64,000 bases of DNA from Luteimonas sp. BLCC-B24 (GTDB lineage Bacteria > Pseudomonadota > Gammaproteobacteria > Xanthomonadales > Xanthomonadaceae), in assembly GCF_028550595.1 (NCBI RefSeq), contig NZ_JAQQGN010000002.1, forward strand, positions 62,001-126,000, written 5' to 3'. Shown piece after piece: positions 10,717-21,527 of this stretch (the stretch's first letter is position 1; each line of letters begins with the position of its first letter). The position numbers were made by a program, and so were the translations under genes. The notes under the pieces were generated by a model. That model ran no database searches, had not been told where the DNA came from, and saw only the letters and a program-made list of their open reading frames with translations.

Positions 10717-13116
10717 CTACCAGCGGTAGGCGACATTCGCGTAGACGAAGGCGCCGTTGAACCCGAACGGCGAACTGCCGCTCCACGGCAGCTGGCCGCC
10801 GGTCGAGTTGGCGAACAGCACCTCGTCCGGATACTGGTCGAGCACGTTGTCGCCGCCGACGGTGAACGTCCACTTCTCGAGCGAATACGAGAGCGCGAGA
10901 TCGAGCGTCCAGGCCGCATCGAAGGTCTGGTCGAGCGCGGCGGTGCTGCCACGCACGGTGAACTCGCCGTAGCGTGTGGCATTGGCCGTCGCCTCGAACC
11001 CGCCGACGGTCCAGGTGCCGCCGATCAGCACCTTGTCCCGCGGCGCGCCGACCTCGAACCGGCCGCGTTCCACCCGGTCGAAACGCACGGCGGCCGGGTC
11101 GATCGCGGCCAGCGTGGCGGGATTGTCGGCCACCCGGTCGATCGTGGTCTTGTTGTAGTTGTAGCCCAGGGTCAGGTCGAGCTGGCTGTTCGCCAGCGCC
11201 CAGCCGTAAGTGCCGACGAGGTCCACGCCGCGGGTGGTGGTGTCGATGGCATTGGTGAAGTAGCGGCCGCCGCCGACACCGGCGAATCCGTTCGCCTGCA
11301 GATAGTTGCGCACCGGCGCCGAGGTCAGATTGGCCGACAGCGAAATGCGGTCGTCGACCTCGATGCGGTAGGCGTCGACGGTGACGTAGAGGTTCTCCAC
11401 CGGCTGCAGCACCAGGCCCAGGCTGTAGTTGGTCGACTCCTCCGGGCGCAGCGGCTCGGCGCCGAGCGCGATCGCGGCCGGGTTGGTCACGCGGAAGGTC
11501 ACGATGTCGAACGGCAGCGTGCCCTGGGGCGTGGCGATGAAGTTCGTCGCGGTCGACTGGAAGTACTGCTGCTGCAGCGAGGGCGCGCGGAAGCCGGTCG
11601 AGGCGGTCGCGCGCAGGGCGATGGCATCGGTGAATTCGTAGCGGCCGGAGATCTTGAAGTTGCTGGTGTCGCCGAAATCGCTGAAGTCTTCGTAGCGCCC
11701 GGCCACGCCCAGCGACAGCCGGTCGGTCAGATCGGCCTCCAGGCCCGCATAGAACGACAGCGCGTTGCGGTCGAAATCACCGCCGTCGCCGGGACGGAAG
11801 CCCGAAAACACCTGCGCGCCCGGCAGTGGCGTGGTCTGGCCCGGGGCCACCACGCCGCCATTGGCATACGACAGCGGCTCGCCGGCCGACTGGATGAAGC
11901 GGTCGCCGCGCCATTCGGCGCCGTAGGACCAGGTCACCGGATACGCGAGGCCCCAGTCCAGCGCCTTGCTGAAATCCAGGTTCAGCACGTGCTGCCGCAC
12001 CTCCAGCGCACCGGCGTAGAACTGCGTCGGCGAGCTCGGCCCCAGGCTCCGGTTGAGCGTGTTGAGGATGTCGAACGTCATCTCGCTGTCGCCGTAGGTG
12101 TAGCTGAAATCCACCGCGGTGCCGCCTGCGGTCTCGGCCTTCAGGCCGGCGGTGACGTGATGGTCGGTGGTGACGTTGTTGATCTGCGGCAGGAAGCCGT
12201 CGGGATAGATCGACGGAATGTTGCGCGGATCGCCTGCGGGGCGGAAAAAGCCGTTGGAGAGCGAATCGCGTCGGGTGTAGAGGCCGGTGCTGTAGAACTG
12301 CAGGGCGTCGTTGACCGGCAACTCGGCGTTGAAGGTCACCGAGCCGTGGTCGACTTCGGGATCGCCCTGGCGCTGCACGACGCGGCCGAGCGGTGCGGTG
12401 GTCGGGCCCGGCGTGCCGATGAAGGGCCGCGCGCGGTTGGTCTGGTCCTGGTGCGCGCCCTGCGCCGACAGATGCACGAAGCCGTCGTTGCCGACGCCGA
12501 AGCCGGCATCGGCCAGCAGCTGGTATTGCGCGCCGTCGCCGGCGCTGTACTGGCCGTAGCGCGCGGACACCCCGCCGGTGCCGGCCCGCCCCTTGAGCAC
12601 GATGTTGATCACGCCGGCGATCGCGTCCGAGCCGTACTGGGCCGACGCGCCGTCGCGCAGCACCTCGACGCGTTCGATTGCCGAGATCGGAATGGTGTTG
12701 AGATCCACCGGCGACGAGCTGCGGCCCTGCGAGCCGTTGACGTTGACCAGCGCGCCGGAGTGATAGCGCTTGCCGTTGACGAGCACCAGCACGTGGTCCG
12801 GTGACAGGCCGCGGATCTGCGCCGGGCGCACGGCGTCGGTGCCGTCGTTGATCGCCGGGCGCGGGAAGTTCAGCGACGGCAACGCGCGCGACAGCGCCGT
12901 CGCCAGTTCCGGCGTGCCGGTGGCGGTCAGTGTTTCGGGGGTGAGGATGTCGATCGGCGACTGCGATTCGGCCACGGTGCGGTCGGCGACCCGGGTGCCG
13001 GTGACGATCAGCGTGTCGAGCGTGGTGGCGCGGGCCGGTGCGGCGTCCTGGGCGAGGGTGACGCCGGCGGGTGCCAGAGCGACGAGAAGGGCGACGGCGA
13101 GGGGACTGCGGAACAT
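10717..13116 (-). CDS. TonB-dependent outer-membrane receptor (paralogue B)
   Basis: A 799-residue receptor with the same plan as its downstream neighbour: signal peptide (about 1-22, ending TLAQD), TonB box DTLIVT at 34-39, plug with VLVNGKRYH and IERVEVLRDGASAQYGSDAIAGVIN, and a 22-strand-type barrel ending NVAYRW. The plug is very close to paralogue A, while the barrel loops differ, so ligand ranges may have diverged after duplication. The 175-bp gap between the genes includes its own hairpin and an AT-rich promoter-like stretch, suggesting separate transcripts. Substrate unknown. Confidence 0.93.
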   Translation of the reverse strand: MFRSPLAVALLVALAPAGVTLAQDAAPARATTLDTLIVTGTRVADRTVAESQSPIDILTPETLTATGTPELATALSRALPSLNFPRPAINDGTDAVRPAQIRGLSPDHVLVLVNGKRYHSGALVNVNGSQGRSSSPVDLNTIPISAIERVEVLRDGASAQYGSDAIAGVINIVLKGRAGTGGVSARYGQYSAGDGAQYQLLADAGFGVGNDGFVHLSAQGAHQDQTNRARPFIGTPGPTTAPLGRVVQRQGDPEVDHGSVTFNAELPVNDALQFYSTGLYTRRDSLSNGFFRPAGDPRNIPSIYPDGFLPQINNVTTDHHVTAGLKAETAGGTAVDFSYTYGDSEMTFDILNTLNRSLGPSSPTQFYAGALEVRQHVLNLDFSKALDWGLAYPVTWSYGAEWRGDRFIQSAGEPLSYANGGVVAPGQTTPLPGAQVFSGFRPGDGGDFDRNALSFYAGLEADLTDRLSLGVAGRYEDFSDFGDTSNFKISGRYEFTDAIALRATASTGFRAPSLQQQYFQSTATNFIATPQGTLPFDIVTFRVTNPAAIALGAEPLRPEESTNYSLGLVLQPVENLYVTVDAYRIEVDDRISLSANLTSAPVRNYLQANGFAGVGGGRYFTNAIDTTTRGVDLVGTYGWALANSQLDLTLGYNYNKTTIDRVADNPATLAAIDPAAVRFDRVERGRFEVGAPRDKVLIGGTWTVGGFEATANATRYGEFTVRGSTAALDQTFDAAWTLDLALSYSLEKWTFTVGGDNVLDQYPDEVLFANSTGGQLPWSGSSPFGFNGAFVYANVAYRW

Positions 13117-13173
13117 GCACGGACCTCCGGAAGGTGGGAGCGGCGAACGCCGGGCGGCGTTTTACGATCCATT

Positions 13174-13186
13174 AACACCCGGTGTT
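13174..13186. promoter_or_regulatory. candidate operator of receptor B
   Basis: AACACC-C-GGTGTT is a perfect 6-bp inverted repeat, 57 bp upstream of the receptor B start and about 115 bp upstream of the ABC-F gene in the opposite direction. It has the form of a dimer binding site; the regulator is unknown. Confidence 0.3.
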
Positions 13187-13301
13187 GCGCTGCGCAAATG
13201 TTTCATTCGTCACCGTCGGGCGGCGCCGATCCCCCGCGTCCGCACGCGGTGGCCGGCGCGCCCACCGGCCCCGGCGGGCGGCCTCCGGTAGAATTGCGCC
13301 C

Positions 13302-15248
<1,947 letters not shown>

Positions 15249-15433
15249 AGCGGAGCGGCGCGCGCATCGCGGCGCATCGCCGGGTCCGGGTCCGGAGCGT
15301 GCCGCGTACCGGACCGCGCACCGCGCGCCGCGCGCGGATCTCCGTCGGCGCGGCGGCGCCCGGCACCGTGGAGTCACAGGGCGACGCGGTCCGCGGATTT
15401 GCGCCATCCGGCAACGCCCGGTACTTTGCGGGC

Positions 15434-16126
15434 ATGACCATTCCACGCCTGATCCCTGTTCTCGCCGCCGCGCTCGCGCTCGCCGCCTGCGGCGCCGACG
15501 AGCCCGCCGCCCCTGCCGGCCCGGCCCCGGCCAACCCCACCGCCGATGCCGCCGCTGCGGCGGCCGCGGCCGATGCGGCGCGCGAACGCGTGCCCGCCGA
15601 CGAATTCCTCGCCGCGATCGCACGCCATTGCGGCGAAGCGTTCGCCGGCCGCATCGTCGCCAACGAGCCGGCACCGGCCGCCGACGCGCCGCCCGATCCC
15701 TTCGAGGGCAAGGAACTGGTGATGCACGTGCGCGGCTGCAGCAACAAGGAAGAGGAGCTGCGCATTCCGTTCCATGTCGGCGACGACCATTCCCGCACCT
15801 GGATCCTCACCCGCACCGAATCCGGCCTGCGTCTGAAGCACGACCATCGCCTCCCCGACGGCAGCGACGATCCGGTGACGATGTACGGCGGCGACACCCA
15901 GAACGCCGGCACCGCCCAGCGCCAGGAATTCCCGGTCGATGCCGAGTCGATCGCGATGTTCGAGCGCGAGGGCCTGTCCGCGTCGGTCACCAACACCTGG
16001 GCCATGGAGATCGACCCGGGCCAGCGTTTCGTCTACGAGCTCAGCCGGCCCGGCGGGCGCAAGTTCCAGGTCGAGTTCGACCTGACCCGCACGGTGGCCG
16101 CGCCGCCGACGCCCTGGGGCTACTGA
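15434..16126 (+). CDS. hypothetical lipoprotein
   Basis: A 230-residue protein of unknown function. The N-terminus MTIPRLIPVLAAALALAAC is a lipoprotein signal with lipobox L16-A-A-C19. The next residue is Gly, not Asp, so outer-membrane sorting by Lol is expected. An Ala/Pro-rich spacer (about 22-50) precedes a globular part with FLAAIARHCGEAFAGRIV and MHVRGCSNKEEELRIPFHVGDDHSRTWI. The two cysteines at HCGEAF and RGCSN could form a disulfide. The protein ends TPWGY. Similar lipoproteins with HCGEAFAG segments are common in xanthomonads, but I know of no assigned role. It is not obviously in an operon; the downstream gene is convergent. Confidence 0.8.
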   Translation: MTIPRLIPVLAAALALAACGADEPAAPAGPAPANPTADAAAAAAAADAARERVPADEFLAAIARHCGEAFAGRIVANEPAPAADAPPDPFEGKELVMHVRGCSNKEEELRIPFHVGDDHSRTWILTRTESGLRLKHDHRLPDGSDDPVTMYGGDTQNAGTAQRQEFPVDAESIAMFEREGLSASVTNTWAMEIDPGQRFVYELSRPGGRKFQVEFDLTRTVAAPPTPWGY

Positions 16127-16147
16127 TCCCGATGACGCCGGCGCCGC

Positions 16148-17029
16148 TCAGCGGCCCGGCGTCAGTGCGCCCTGTGCCTGCAGCCAGAGGCGCAGCTGTT
16201 TGACAGGCTCGCGCTCGCGGCGCGAGCGCAGCCGGGTCAGCCAGTAGCGGCCCAGCTCGATGCCGATGTCGAAGGGCTGCAGCAGCCGGCCTTCGCGCAG
16301 GTCCCGCTCGAACATCGCCAGTGGCACCAGCGCGACCCCCGCACCGGCAGCGGCGGCGCCGGCCAGGGCGAGCGACGAGTCGAACACCGTCCCGCGCGCT
16401 TCGACGCCGCGCACCCCGGCCGCCTCGCACCAGCGCGGCCATTCGTCCTCGCGGTAGGAGCGCAGCAGCGGCAGCCTCGCCAGGTCCTGCGGCGTGCGCA
16501 GGCGATGCGCGATCGACGGCGCGCAGACCGGTGCGAACCGCGTGTCCGCGATCGGTGTGCAGTGCAGGCCCTGCCAGTCGCCGTCGCCGAAGCGAATCAC
16601 CGCATCCAGGCCTTCGCTGGCCTGGTCGATGCGGTTGTTGTGCGTGGACAGCCGCAGTTCGATGCCGGGGTGGGCGGCCTCGAACTTCGGCAGACGCGGC
16701 AGCAGCCAGCCGTTGACGAAGGTGCCCACCGCGCCCAGCGTCACCACGTCGCGGCGCGCAGTGGAACTGGCGCGGTTGACCGCGGCCGCGATCCGGTCGA
16801 AGGCCTCGTTGAGCACCGGATACAGCGCGATGGCCTCGTCGCTCAGGGCCACGCCGCGCGGCAGTCGATGGAACAGGCGGATGCCCAGCGTCGCTTCGAG
16901 CCCCCGGATCTGATGGCTCAGCGCGGCCTGGCTGACATGCAGCTCCAGCGCGGCGCGTGTCAGGTTCTGGTGGCGCGCGGCTGCCTCGAAGGCGCGCAGG
17001 GCGTTGAGCGGCAGGTGCGGTCGGGCCAT
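16148..17029 (-). CDS. ampR: LysR family regulator (AmpR/GcvA-like)
   Basis: A 293-residue LysR-type activator. The N-terminal winged helix-turn-helix (PLNALRAFEAAARHQNLTRAA, then HVSQAALSHQIRGLEATLG) is followed by a periplasmic-binding-protein-like effector domain. The LFHRLPRGVALSD segment is typical of the GcvA/AmpR branch. It is divergent from a class A beta-lactamase gene, the arrangement of ampR with blaL2 in Stenotrophomonas, where AmpR senses muropeptides. Control of the adjacent gene is therefore likely but inferred. The 170-bp shared intergenic region holds GTGAGCC at 17041 and GGCTCAC at 17119, a possible but unproven pair of half-sites. Confidence 0.85.
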   Translation of the reverse strand: MARPHLPLNALRAFEAAARHQNLTRAALELHVSQAALSHQIRGLEATLGIRLFHRLPRGVALSDEAIALYPVLNEAFDRIAAAVNRASSTARRDVVTLGAVGTFVNGWLLPRLPKFEAAHPGIELRLSTHNNRIDQASEGLDAVIRFGDGDWQGLHCTPIADTRFAPVCAPSIAHRLRTPQDLARLPLLRSYREDEWPRWCEAAGVRGVEARGTVFDSSLALAGAAAAGAGVALVPLAMFERDLREGRLLQPFDIGIELGRYWLTRLRSRREREPVKQLRLWLQAQGALTPGR

Positions 17030-17199
17030 GTGGAGCAGGTGTGAGCCGGATCGATGGATGGCTGCACGTTAGCGCATCGCCACGCGGGCATCCGGAGCCG
17101 GACATGAGATTTCCTGTGGGCTCACCCCCGATAAACGCGCTGGTCGCACGGGTCGCCTCCCGACAGACTGCGGCCCTCATCCGATCGGAGACCGTGCAT

Positions 17200-18069
17200 A
17201 TGCCAGGACGACGCAGTTTTCTGAAAGCCGCTGGGGGCGCTGCCCTGCTGATGGGCGCGGCACCATTGCTGGCGAAGCGTGCCGGCGGACCGGGATCACG
17301 GATCGACAACGCGCCGGACATCGCGGCGCTGGAGGCGGCTTCCGGTGGACGCCTGGGCGTGCACCTGCTGCACCCGGCGCGCGGCCCGGTGATGACCCAC
17401 CGCGAGGACGAGGCCTTCCCGACTGCGAGCACGATCAAGTTCGCCCTGAGCGCGGCGGTGCTGGCCCGGGCCGACGCTGGCGCGCTGTCGCTCGACGACC
17501 GCATTCCTGTCCGCGCCGAAGACGTGCGCGCCGGCGCGCCCGTGACCGGTCGGCATGCCGGCAAGGACATGACCGTGCGGGACATCTGCCGCGGCTGCAT
17601 GGTCTGGAGCGACAACCCGGGCGTGGACCTGCTGCTGCCCTTGGTGGGTGGCGAAGCGGGGTTCGAAGCGTTTCTGCGCCAGCACGGTGACGCGGACACC
17701 GTGCCCCGCGGCATCCGCGCCGGTGCCAGCACCACGACGCCGCGGGCGATGACGCACAACCTGCGCCGCTTCGTGCTGGAAGACGGCGCGCTGTCCCGGT
17801 CCTCACGTCTGCAACTGGCCGACTGGCTGATCGAGAACCGCACCGGTGATGCCCGGATCCGGGCGGGTATGCCGGCCGGCTGGCGGGTGGGCGACAAGAC
17901 CGGCGGTATGCAGAACGTCAGCAACGACATCGCCGTGCTCTGGCCTCTGACAGGCGGCGCCCCCTGGCTGCTGGCGCTGTATCTGCGCGAGTCGCCGCTG
18001 GAGGCGTCAGATCGTGACGCGGTGCTGCGTCGGGCGACCGAACTGGCGGCGGTGCATCTGCGGGGCTGA
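17200..18069 (+). CDS. class A beta-lactamase homologue (L2-like) lacking the Glu166 omega loop
   Basis: A 289-residue serine-hydrolase of the class A beta-lactamase fold, closest in layout to Stenotrophomonas L2. The start at 17200 gives a Tat-type signal (GRRSFLKAAGG) as in L2. The active-site motifs S77-T-I-K80, S137-D-N139 and K233-T-G235 are all present, as is the HAGKDMTVRDIC segment. The omega loop is not: between G163-D and T178-T-T-P there are only 13 residues, about 9 fewer than L2, and no RxEPELN, so the deacylating Glu166 and Asn170 (Ambler numbering) are absent. The enzyme may acylate without efficient turnover, act as a sensor or penicillin-binding-like protein, or be inactive. 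It is divergent from the AmpR-like gene. Confidence 0.85.
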   Translation: MPGRRSFLKAAGGAALLMGAAPLLAKRAGGPGSRIDNAPDIAALEAASGGRLGVHLLHPARGPVMTHREDEAFPTASTIKFALSAAVLARADAGALSLDDRIPVRAEDVRAGAPVTGRHAGKDMTVRDICRGCMVWSDNPGVDLLLPLVGGEAGFEAFLRQHGDADTVPRGIRAGASTTTPRAMTHNLRRFVLEDGALSRSSRLQLADWLIENRTGDARIRAGMPAGWRVGDKTGGMQNVSNDIAVLWPLTGGAPWLLALYLRESPLEASDRDAVLRRATELAAVHLRG

Positions 18070-18156
18070 TATCGGTCTGCATCTTGGAAGCGGAACGTGT
18101 GCACGGGCAATGCGTGACGCCCGCCTTCCGCCTTCCGCTGTCCGCGGGGCTGCGGG

Positions 18157-18188
18157 CGGTTCGCTTGCGCGGCATGCCGCGCGAACCG
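18157..18188. repeat. cruciform-type palindrome
   Basis: The outer arms CGGTTCGC (18157-18164) and GCGAACCG (18181-18188) enclose a perfect 16-bp palindrome GCGCGGCATGCCGCGC at 18167-18182. It lies 88 bp after the beta-lactamase stop. Confidence 0.6.
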
Positions 18189-18195
18189 ATCGAAC

Positions 18196-18216
18196 GACCG
18201 GCGCTTCGCGCCGGTC
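18196..18216 (+). terminator. hairpin downstream of the beta-lactamase gene
   Basis: GACCGGCGC and GCGCCGGTC form a perfect 9-bp stem with loop TTC, just after the preceding palindrome. No T-run follows, so terminator function is tentative. Confidence 0.4.
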
Positions 18217-18331
18217 CGGACCGGTTGGGATGGCAACCGCCAGACGTCGGAACGTCGTTGCAAACGGGCTGCTCCTTAAGGGGCACGTCGGGGTTTGTCG
18301 ATCGTGCTCGGACGCTTTGTCCCCACCCAAC

Positions 18332-18355
18332 CCTCCCCCGCAGCGCGGGGGGAGG
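18332..18355. repeat. CCTCCCCCGC hairpin element
   Basis: CCTCCCCCGC (18332-18341) and GCGGGGGGAGG (18345-18355) pair with one bulged G around an AGC loop. A related C-run/G-run hairpin lies at 20869-20890. This looks like a common intergenic element of these genomes. Confidence 0.55.
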
Positions 18356-18571
18356 ACGTCGAGCGGCTGCGGCAGCTTCGGGAACGCGCGTGGGTCAAGG
18401 CGTCTGCAGCGCGGAGGCGTGCCTGTGGCAGATCGTTCCGGCGATGCGGTCACGGTCTGCCCGCCACCGGGCGAAAAATCCCGCACAATCGCGCACCGGC
18501 TGGCTTGAACCGGCCCGCGGCGTCCGCATCTGGACGCTCCGCACTCTCCAGCAAACTTCCAGTACACCGCC

Positions 18572-18910
18572 ATGCCGATCTATGCCTTCCAGTGCGCCGA
18601 ATGCGGCCACAGTTTCGACCGCCTGCAGAAGATGTCCGACCCCGATCCGGAGAGCTGTCCGGCCTGCGGTGCGGCCGCGGTCAAGCGTCAGCTCACCGCG
18701 CCGGCGTTCCGCCTGGCCGGCAGCGGCTGGTACGAGACCGACTTCAAGAAGGACGGCGACAAGAAGCGCAACCTGGTCGATGGCGGTGGCGACGCCAAGC
18801 CCGCCGGCGACAAGCCGGCCGCCGATGCGCCGGCCAAGTCCGAGGCCAAGCCCGCCGCCGAGGCCAGGCCGGCGGCGAAGCCCGCGCCCAAGCCCGCCGC
18901 GGCGGACTGA
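18572..18910 (+). CDS. FmdB family zinc-ribbon protein
   Basis: A 112-residue protein. Residues 1-45 form the FmdB-type putative regulatory zinc ribbon: MPIYAFQCAECGHSF supplies C-x2-C and ESCPACGAA the second pair. A conserved LTAPAFRLAGSGWYETDFK segment follows. The last ~45 residues are low complexity, Ala/Lys/Pro-rich (repeated AKPAAE units), and probably disordered. The family is widespread and often sits next to aspS in xanthomonads and relatives, as here (110 bp upstream). Its molecular role is not settled; a nucleic-acid or zinc-sensing role is only suggested by the ribbon. Confidence 0.88.
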   Translation: MPIYAFQCAECGHSFDRLQKMSDPDPESCPACGAAAVKRQLTAPAFRLAGSGWYETDFKKDGDKKRNLVDGGGDAKPAGDKPAADAPAKSEAKPAAEARPAAKPAPKPAAAD

Positions 18911-19019
18911 AGCGGCCGCGCCGCGCGGAGCGCGGCGACGCCTTAAACTAGCGGGCTTCCATCGAGCACGTAGCGCCCGCGCGGCGTAGCGTGCGCCCGC
19001 GTTCCCGTCCGGAGTTCCC

Positions 19020-20795
19020 ATGCGTACCCATTTCTGCGGCCTGATCGACGAATCGCTGATCGGCCAGACCGTCACCCTGTGCGGCTGGGCCGACGTTGCC
19101 CGCGATCTCGGCGGCGTCTGCTTCATCGATCTGCGCGACCACGAGGGCATCGTGCAGGTGGTCGCCGAGCCGTCGGATGCGGCGGGAAACGCGGACGTCA
19201 TTGCGACCGCGGTCAAGGTGGGCTACGAGGATGCGCTGCGCATCACCGGCGTCGTGCGCGCCCGGCATTCGGTCAACGCGAAGATCCGCACCGGCCAGGT
19301 CGAGATCGTCGCCACGCAGATCGAAGTGCTCAACAAGGCCGAGCCGCTGCCGTTCCACCACCACGAGAATCCGGGCGAAGAGACGCGCCTGAAGTACCGC
19401 TATCTCGACCTGCGTCACCCCGAGATGCAGCGCCGCATGCGTACGCGCACCAAGCTGGTCAGCGCGCTGCGCCACTGGCTCGACGCCAAGGGTTTCCAGG
19501 ACATCGAGACGCCGATCCTGACCAAGGCGACGCCGGAAGGCGCGCGCGACTTCCTGGTGCCGGCGCGCATGCATCCGGGCGAGTTCTACGCGTTGCCGCA
19601 GTCGCCGCAGCTGTTCAAGCAGATCCTGATGATGGCGGGCTTCGACCGCTACTACCAGATCGCACGCTGCTTCCGCGACGAGGCGCTGCGCGCCGATCGC
19701 CAGCTCGAATTCACCCAGCTCGACATGGAGTTCGCGTGGGTGTCCGAGCGCGACGTGCAGGACATGGTCGAGGCGATGATCCGTGACGTGTTCCGCGATG
19801 TGGCGGGCGTCGAACTCGCCGCCGAATTCCCGCGCATGACCTACGCCGAGGCGATGCGTCGCTACGGTTCCGACAAGCCGGACCTGCGCATCGCGCTGGA
19901 GCTGGTCGATGTGGCCGAGCTGGTCAAGGACAGCGGCTTCGCGGTGTTCACCGGCCCGGCCAACGAGGCCGGTGGCCGCGTTGCTGCGCTGCGTATTCCG
20001 GGCGGCGCGAGTCTGAGCCGCAAGCAGATCGACGAATACGCCGCGCATGCCGGCAAGTACGGCGCGAAGGGTCTGGCCTACATCAAGATCGCCGAGAACG
20101 GCGAGGTGTCGTCGCCGATCCAGAAGTTCTTCGACGAGGCCGCGTTCGCCGCGCTCGTCGCGCACGTGGGCGCCGGCAACGGCGATCTCGTGTTCTTCGG
20201 CGCCGGCAAGTACTCGACCGTCAGCGACTTCATGGGCGCGGTGCGCCTGAAAGCCGGCAAGGACTTCGATCTGGTCGCCGACGGCTGGGCGCCGCTGTGG
20301 GTCACCGACTTCCCGATGTTCGAATGGGACGACGAGGCGCAGCGTTACGTCGCCCTGCATCACCCCTTCACCGCGCCGTCGGTCGATGACGAGGCCGACC
20401 TGCGTGCCAACGCCGCGACGGCCGTATCGCGCGGTTACGACATGGTGCTCAACGGCAACGAGATCGGCGGCGGTTCGATCCGTATCCACCGCGCGTCGAT
20501 GCAGTCGGCGGTGTTCGACCTGCTGGGCATCGGCGCCGAGGAAGCGCAGGCCAAGTTCGGCTTCCTGCTCGACGCGCTGAAGTACGGCGCGCCGCCGCAC
20601 GGCGGCATCGCGTTCGGCATCGACCGCATCGCCGCGCTGATGGCCGGCACCGAGTCGATCCGCGACGTCATCGCCTTCCCGAAGACCACCGGTGCGCAGT
20701 GCCTGATGACCGATGCGCCGTCGCCGATCGCGGATGCGCAGCTGGCGGAAGTGCACATCCAGGTGCGTCCGCGGGCCTCGTCTGCTGCGCAGTGA
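19020..20795 (+). CDS. aspS: aspartyl-tRNA synthetase
   Basis: A class II synthetase of 591 residues, normal for the bacterial type, charging tRNA-Asp in the cytoplasm. An OB-fold anticodon-binding domain (1-110, [15 protein letters not shown]) is followed by the catalytic core with motif 2 ([21 protein letters not shown]), a bacterial GAD insertion, and motif 3 ([15 protein letters not shown]). Residue L30 occupies about the position where non-discriminating AspRS usually have His, which by itself points to a discriminating enzyme; this is weak evidence. A TAAACT -10-like sequence at 18944-18949 precedes it. A hairpin at 20805-20823 follows the stop. Confidence 0.97.
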   Translation: MRTHFCGLIDESLIGQTVTLCGWADVARDLGGVCFIDLRDHEGIVQVVAEPSDAAGNADVIATAVKVGYEDALRITGVVRARHSVNAKIRTGQVEIVATQIEVLNKAEPLPFHHHENPGEETRLKYRYLDLRHPEMQRRMRTRTKLVSALRHWLDAKGFQDIETPILTKATPEGARDFLVPARMHPGEFYALPQSPQLFKQILMMAGFDRYYQIARCFRDEALRADRQLEFTQLDMEFAWVSERDVQDMVEAMIRDVFRDVAGVELAAEFPRMTYAEAMRRYGSDKPDLRIALELVDVAELVKDSGFAVFTGPANEAGGRVAALRIPGGASLSRKQIDEYAAHAGKYGAKGLAYIKIAENGEVSSPIQKFFDEAAFAALVAHVGAGNGDLVFFGAGKYSTVSDFMGAVRLKAGKDFDLVADGWAPLWVTDFPMFEWDDEAQRYVALHHPFTAPSVDDEADLRANAATAVSRGYDMVLNGNEIGGGSIRIHRASMQSAVFDLLGIGAEEAQAKFGFLLDALKYGAPPHGGIAFGIDRIAALMAGTESIRDVIAFPKTTGAQCLMTDAPSPIADAQLAEVHIQVRPRASSAAQ

Positions 20796-20804
20796 GTCCC
20801 CCAC

Positions 20805-20823
20805 GATTCCGCCGAGCGGAATC
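20805..20823 (+). terminator. hairpin after aspS
   Basis: GATTCCGC and GCGGAATC form a perfect 8-bp stem with loop CGA, 9 bp past the stop codon. There is no strong T-run. Confidence 0.5.
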
Positions 20824-20868
20824 GCGGGCGCCGTCGCCGTGCTCCAGCTCCCCCGCGGCTGTCGCCGC

Positions 20869-20890
20869 GCCCCCCTCGACGCGAGGGGGC
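20869..20890. repeat. C-run/G-run hairpin element
   Basis: GCCCCCCTCG (20869-20878) and CGAGGGGGC (20882-20890) pair around loop ACG with one extra C. It is of the same type as the element at 18332-18355 and lies between aspS and the GNAT gene. Confidence 0.5.
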
Positions 20891-20912
20891 CTCCACGTCG
20901 GAAGGTTCTCGC

Positions 20913-21461
20913 ATGATCGAGCAATCCGTTGACGCAGCGTCCAGGACGACGGCGACGCTCCGCCGCGCCACCGTCGACGACGCGCAGACGCTGTCGGCGC
21001 TGGCCGCGCGCACGTTCACCGAGACCTTTGGCCATCTGTATCCGCCGGAGGACCTCGCGGCGTTCCTCGCCGATGCCTACGCGGTGGACAAGCAGCGCAC
21101 GATCCTCGCGCATCCCGACTACGCGGTCTGGTTGCTGGAACACGATGGCCTCGCGGTGGGACACGCGGCGGCCGGTCCGTGCGGCCTGCCGCATGCCGAC
21201 GTCGCGCCGGGCGATGGCGAGATCAAGCGCCTGTATCTGCTGCGGGAGCACCAGGGCGGCGGCACCGGCACGCGGATGATGGACGCGATCCTGGCCTGGC
21301 TGCTGCAGGGCGGCCCACGCACGGTGTGGGTCGGCGCGTGGTCGGAGAATCTCGGCGCGCAACGCTTCTATGCGCGCCACGGCTTCGAGAAGGTGGGCGA
21401 GTACATCTTCCCGGTCGGCACGATCAACGATCTGGAATTCATCCTGCGACGACCGGCCTGA
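20913..21461 (+). CDS. GNAT family N-acetyltransferase
   Basis: A 182-residue acetyl-CoA dependent acetyltransferase. The GNAT core runs from LRRATVDDAQTLSALAARTF, through the strand-4 IKRLYLLREHQGGGTGTRMM with the pyrophosphate-binding loop QGGGTGT (motif A), to WVGAWSENLGAQRFYARHGFEKVGEY, the usual motif B ending. The acceptor substrate cannot be predicted. The start at 20913 is the first ATG (MIEQSVDAAS) with a possible GAAGG about 8 nt upstream. The gene is separate from aspS, with two hairpins in between, and converges with the downstream hydrolase gene. Confidence 0.9.
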   Translation: MIEQSVDAASRTTATLRRATVDDAQTLSALAARTFTETFGHLYPPEDLAAFLADAYAVDKQRTILAHPDYAVWLLEHDGLAVGHAAAGPCGLPHADVAPGDGEIKRLYLLREHQGGGTGTRMMDAILAWLLQGGPRTVWVGAWSENLGAQRFYARHGFEKVGEYIFPVGTINDLEFILRRPA

Positions 21462-21527
21462 TCGGCCGTCGGTGCACACGGCCGACCGGCCGCGCGATGG
21501 CGGCCGGTCGGGTGATGCCGGTCCTGC

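Larger units (their letters stand above)
18070..18571. other. intergenic region with successive hairpins
   Basis: 502 bp without a supported gene. It contains three inverted repeats (18157-18188, 18196-18216, 18332-18355), listed separately, and a CACAAT-type -10-like element near 18483 in front of the FmdB-like gene. Confidence 0.5.

Noticed and set aside
16508..17044. Plus-strand frame opposite the LysR gene
   Set aside because: It is a shadow of the LysR gene, whose helix-turn-helix and effector domain are clear on the minus strand.
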